Source: Rhea pennata
Taxonomy: Eukaryota; Chordata; Aves; Rheiformes; Rheidae
Reading direction: 5' to 3'
NCBI RefSeq assembly: GCF_028389875.1
Contig: NC_084664.1
Location: 135,625,466 to 135,689,465, forward strand
Length of the DNA stretch: 64,000 nt
Made by a program: the position numbers and the translations under genes. The notes below the pieces were generated by a model. It was given only the letters and a program-made list of their open reading frames with translations, had not been told where the DNA came from and ran no database searches. Shown here piece by piece: positions 59,978-64,000 of this stretch (positions are counted from its first letter, which is position 1; every line of letters begins with the position of its first letter).

Positions 59978-60910
59978 AGAAGTCCCGCCCCGGCGGTCGC
60001 CGCTTGGCGCCGGAGGGGCCGCGCCGCGGGCGGCGGGCAGAAGATGGCGGGTGGGCACCTGGCACCAGGTGGGAGGCCGGGCCGGGCCGGGCCGCGGGGC
60101 GGGCGGGGCGGGGAGGGGGCCCGGCGCGGCCCGCCCCCTCCCGGCCGCCCCGCCGCCACCGCCCCGCTCCCCGCCGCCCCGCTACCTGGCGGTGCCCGCC
60201 GAGCGAGCGCCTGGGCCGGCCGCCGCCGCCGGAGCGCGTCCGAGCCGCTCAGGCGCAGCGGCAGCCGCGTGCCATGCTGCGCCCAGGCCCCGCCGCGCTC
60301 CCGGGGGGCAGGGGCGGGACCGGGGCCTGGGGCGGGACCGCGTTTCCATGGCGATCGCCTCCCGCCCCGGCGGGACTGTTATGACACCACTGGGCCGCCC
60401 CGCCCGGCAACGGCGCCGCCCCGCCGCCCGCGCCGCCGCCGCGCGCCTCCCCTTCCCCTTCCCCTTCCCCTTCCTTCCGCAGCGCCGCCGGCGACACGGG
60501 GCCTGTGGGCGGCGCCGGCGCCCATGTGAGCGGCGCGGCCGGGCTTCCCCGCGGGCTTGGGCGCCGTCTAAACGGCTCGGCGGTCGCAGGGGCCAGCGCC
60601 GGCCGGGGCGGGGGGAGCGCGGCCCCCGGCGCGGCTCCGCTACGCGCCCGGCGCCGCCTCCCGGCAGGATTTCGCCGCGGCGGTTTGCCGGTTAAAAGCT
60701 CCCCGGCGCACCGAGGGGGCTGGAGGGAGGGAGTGCAGCTCCTGGCAGCCGGGTTTCCGCGCGGGGCCCTTCAGGTCGCGCTCTGGCTACGTCCTGCTAA
60801 ATTCGTTTCCCCTTTGAACCTCCTGGCAGCGGAGCAGGGAGAGGCCCCGGAGCAGCACAGACCCCCAGAGCGGCTGTGCGCGGCCCTTAGCGAGCGGGTC
60901 TGGGGTTAAG

Positions 60911-63900
60911 AAAAACCCCCACGACTAACCACACTGAACTGTGGGCACCTTTCATTCAGGTGATGGTAGCTGATGAAAAGTATGTGCAACTACCTGCCGG
61001 TGTGGAGCCGGAGGAGAGCGGTCGCAAACGGCTGCTGCACAAATTGTAAAGCACCAAAGCTCGCTCTGGACTCTTGATGACAAACTAGTTGTTCAAACTT
61101 GAAGGCACTCACAAAATCATTAAACAAGTTTAAGCTGCGTTGTGACATTCAGGAGCTTCAATTATTAACTAGGTGAATATTTTTCAGCTGCCCTTTCAGT
61201 CCTAATAAATTTAGGACTTTATGTCAGGAAAGCCTTACAGGTGTTAAATGTTCAACACCAGTATATTGATGAAACTGGATTTTGCTAATATCTCTGCCTG
61301 AGAAGAGCTGAAGCCTGCACAGAAGAACAAAGCACGTTTGCGCGCTTTGCTCTCCTGTGTGGAAATGCTAGTGGAAACGCACACTGCTTAGCAAGGAGGT
61401 GACTATCTGCGCTAGCGGAAAAGGTTCAGACGATTTAAGGCAAGACGACCCCGTGTAGCTTGCCACAACCTATTCGAGAATGCATCTGATACGTCACTGC
61501 AGTGAGCTGGATGTTATCCAGCATAAGCATCTTATCCCTGTGGTTTCGAGCAAGACAGACAGGGTAACTGAGTGATTTACTTTCCATGATGTATGTAGGC
61601 TCCAGGTATGGAGCACTTTTGTGCATACATGTCCATCATCTATACCAAGAATGTTTTTTTTTACTGTGTCAAAGATTTAATTTCTTACGGTAAGAGAAAA
61701 ATAAATTGCATTTACATATACGTAGGTTTTGAAAAGGTTAGTTTGGGACTTTTCAGAAAGTCAATTTTTTAATTGACTAATCCTAGCAGTAATTTTAGGT
61801 GCAGTTTTAGTGATATTAGTGATGTTTGGTCCATAAATTCTACTGCCTGAATTATACTAGCAAAAACTCTTAACAGTAGTGCAGTGGTATTTCTGTCTGT
61901 GCACTTTTTCTAGAAGGAGGAACTATGATTATATTATTACAGTGGTGTAATTACATTATTGATTTTCTCTGAGTAGAGAAGACTTTGGACCTGTTATGTA
62001 CCTCTAGCACTGATCTCCCTTGAATGTGGCTCTTGGCAGATAAAAAATAAAAAAAATATTGGCAGTACTTTAGAGAGAAACAGATTCGTAGTGCTTATGT
62101 TTGTACATTTGTCCAATTTGTAAAGGTTATTTTAATTCATACTGAATCTAAGATTCAGGGTTAGGCCTGGTCTCTCATGGAAATCAAAGATGTGAGGCAA
62201 GGGCTGAGGAATCACCTTCAGTATCCCTGTCTCCCTATCTGCAGTGGGAATGCAGCTGGCTATACCCCTTGTAGATGTTCAGATCGCCCTAGGTAGGGGG
62301 ATCCCCCTCTCTCCAGTCTGAGATTAGGTTTCTAGGTAGGAGAGAGAGTACAAAACACGAAACCCTGTGGCTCACTTATGCTTGGCACTACAAAACTGTT
62401 CAGGCTTCAAAGTGTTCTTGTACCTGCCAGTGATGAGCAGCAAGATACAGGTGAAGGATTTGTCTATGTTTCCTTATTCAGGATCCATCACCATTATTAT
62501 TGGCTCAGTTTTGCTGAAAAATGGTAATATCGCCCATGCAGCTGGCTTTTATCCTTAAAAAAAGGCAGAGACCCAATTAAAGCCAATGGTTGCACTAACT
62601 ACCTTCTTTCTAGACCATGTCAAGGCAAAACTTGAGTCCCTTTATGTACTGGGACATCCAAAATGATGAGTGGAAGCATCTCTGAGGTGATGGGCACAAG
62701 AAGAGTGTTAAGTCATCTGTGTCGGGACATTTACTGCCTGTTCTTCAAGCCAGGAGAAAATCTAGTGCCACAGGGCAGGACTGCCCGGGCAGGGCATCTG
62801 CCAGAGAGGCCAGCCCTGGGCATTTCAGGCATTGCAAATGCGTCCTCTCACAGCTGGAGCTGTGCTAGCTGACCAGGGCATTGCCCTCCTCCTCCCTGCT
62901 CTTCAGGGAGCCTGCAAAAGGTTAGCTGAGCTGTTCACGTGGACGCTTAGCAGGGGCTGGGCTTGCAAAGAGCTACTGTTTACACTGATTAAGTTTGCTT
63001 TTGTCTGAAATGAAGTAGGAAGCTGAGCCTGTAGATAGGAGGAGGCATTAGCAGCCGGTGACAGCGTAAGTATGCGCTCTACAACACTGTAAGCACAGTC
63101 AGGAGGTCATGTAATTTCTCCTTGATTGAGTAAAAGGCCTGCTGCTGTTCTTGCTCTGTTCAGAACATTTTTGGTACATTTTTTTGTGTGTCAGTTATGA
63201 CGATATGTACCACAGCTGCACAGCTAACTTTTGGCGTGTTCTATCCATGTGTCTGTGAAACTATATTAAAAGGAAGAATTACAGAAGCCTCCACTGAGAC
63301 CCTATAAAACTTTCTTGTCTTACTCATTAGAAGGGAAGCCGAATGGCCTTCACCTGCAGCATGGTGGGGGCTGGCATACATGGGTTTCCAACTATAAAGT
63401 CATCTTATATGACTTGAGGCAAGTATGCCTTTATTTCTGTTTCCCAATCTGTAAATGGGGAGCAGTTTTTAGTCATTATATAGGGGTGGTTATGAAGTTT
63501 AACTACTCTAAGTAAAGCAGGCTAGGTCCTCTGAAGGCAAGTGTTAAACAACAGCTAAGATTTATTACTAGAAGAACATGATAGGTCCATTTGAACTTTG
63601 TTCAGGAGATCTGCAGTATTTATTGATTAGTAGCTTTTGGCGGGGGAAGAAATTGTGCTGATGACCTCAGGGAAGTAAACTACAAGAAGATGTGTGTGAA
63701 GGCATTTGTGCTGTTGCTTGAACGTTATTGTAAATCTTGATCCTTTAATAAAGCTATGCCCTTGAAGCTGACAACTAGTATGCCATGGAGCAATATATAG
63801 CATGGTTCCAGCCTTGTAAATCTTGCACAGTTTTTGCCATTGAGATAGACAACATGTAAAAATAAATCGGGCTGCTGAAATTTATTAAACACATTTATTT

Positions 63901-64000
63901 GAAGGAAAGCATTTTAAATTAGATTTCTTAGATGAAGCCAGTGGCTCTACCAACTTTTTATTCCTCATGATAAAACATATTTGTGAAATGAAATCTCAAC
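60911..64000. other. Right flank, no gene recognised
   Basis: Ordinary AT-rich sequence with no exon I can assign. By human synteny the 3' end of RNF125 would be the next gene to the right, but none of its coding exons is seen here. A plus-strand AATAAA near 63749 follows no known gene. Confidence 0.5.

Larger units (their letters stand above)
59625..60910. promoter_or_regulatory. CpG island promoter of RNF138
   Basis: About 1.3 kb of very GC- and CpG-rich sequence surrounds the RNF138 start codon, in sharp contrast to AT-rich flanks. It holds no TATA box that I can see. Motifs include aagatggcgg (YY1 type, 60041-60050), RFX-like X-boxes at 59903-59916 and 60342-60355, GGGCGG Sp1-type boxes, and CCCCTT tandem repeats (about 60448-60473). 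The long open frames here on both strands are artefacts of GC content. Housekeeping-type, possibly bidirectional transcription is inferred. Confidence 0.9.

Noticed and set aside
59668-60695. Several 100-214 codon frames on both strands around RNF138 exon 1
   Set aside because: They are Ala/Arg/Pro/Gly-rich readings of a CpG island, where stop codons are rare. Only the RNF138 exon is supported by homology.

Overview
The window is vertebrate nuclear DNA, most likely from a bird. The evidence is compact introns, AT-rich intergenic DNA, two 3'-end copies of the avian CR1 LINE, and the gene pair MEP1B-RNF138, which are also neighbours on human chromosome 18q12. All protein evidence is from exon-by-exon reading of the minus strand. 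Exons were joined only where splice dinucleotides, phase and family homology agree.

Left part (1-16.6 kb): mostly intergenic. On the plus strand, 1.8-5.0 kb holds fragments of an MCM3-like replicative helicase gene. One exon has a frameshift. Two later exons are intact with good splice sites, and the rest of the gene was not found. I call it a decaying MCM3 paralogue. The remainder holds homopolymer tracts, an ACAT-type microsatellite and a degenerate minisatellite near 14.4-14.7 kb with a unit of about 40-54 bp.

Middle (16.6-41.6 kb, minus strand): MEP1B, the membrane-bound astacin metalloprotease meprin beta. Fourteen coding exons were placed, from the signal-peptide exon at 41.5 kb to the EGF/transmembrane/tail exon at 16.6 kb. 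They join in one frame to 761 codons; the small final exon was not found. The catalytic residues fall at the same numbers as in human meprin beta (H152, E153, H156, H162, Y211, R238). The striking difference is a stalk of about 55 extra Thr/Pro/Lys-rich, mucin-like residues between the MATH and EGF modules, built partly from an 18-bp tandem repeat.

Right part (52.4-59.9 kb, minus strand): RNF138, a RING E3 ubiquitin ligase. All seven coding exons are present and give 245 residues, the human length. Its start lies in a CpG island (59.6-60.9 kb) with YY1- and RFX-type motifs and a TTTA microsatellite just upstream of the start codon. From 60.9 kb to the end I see no exon.

The two genes do not act in one pathway. 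Meprin beta is a cell-surface sheddase, and RNF138 is a nuclear ligase in DNA double-strand-break resection. They are linked by ancient synteny only.
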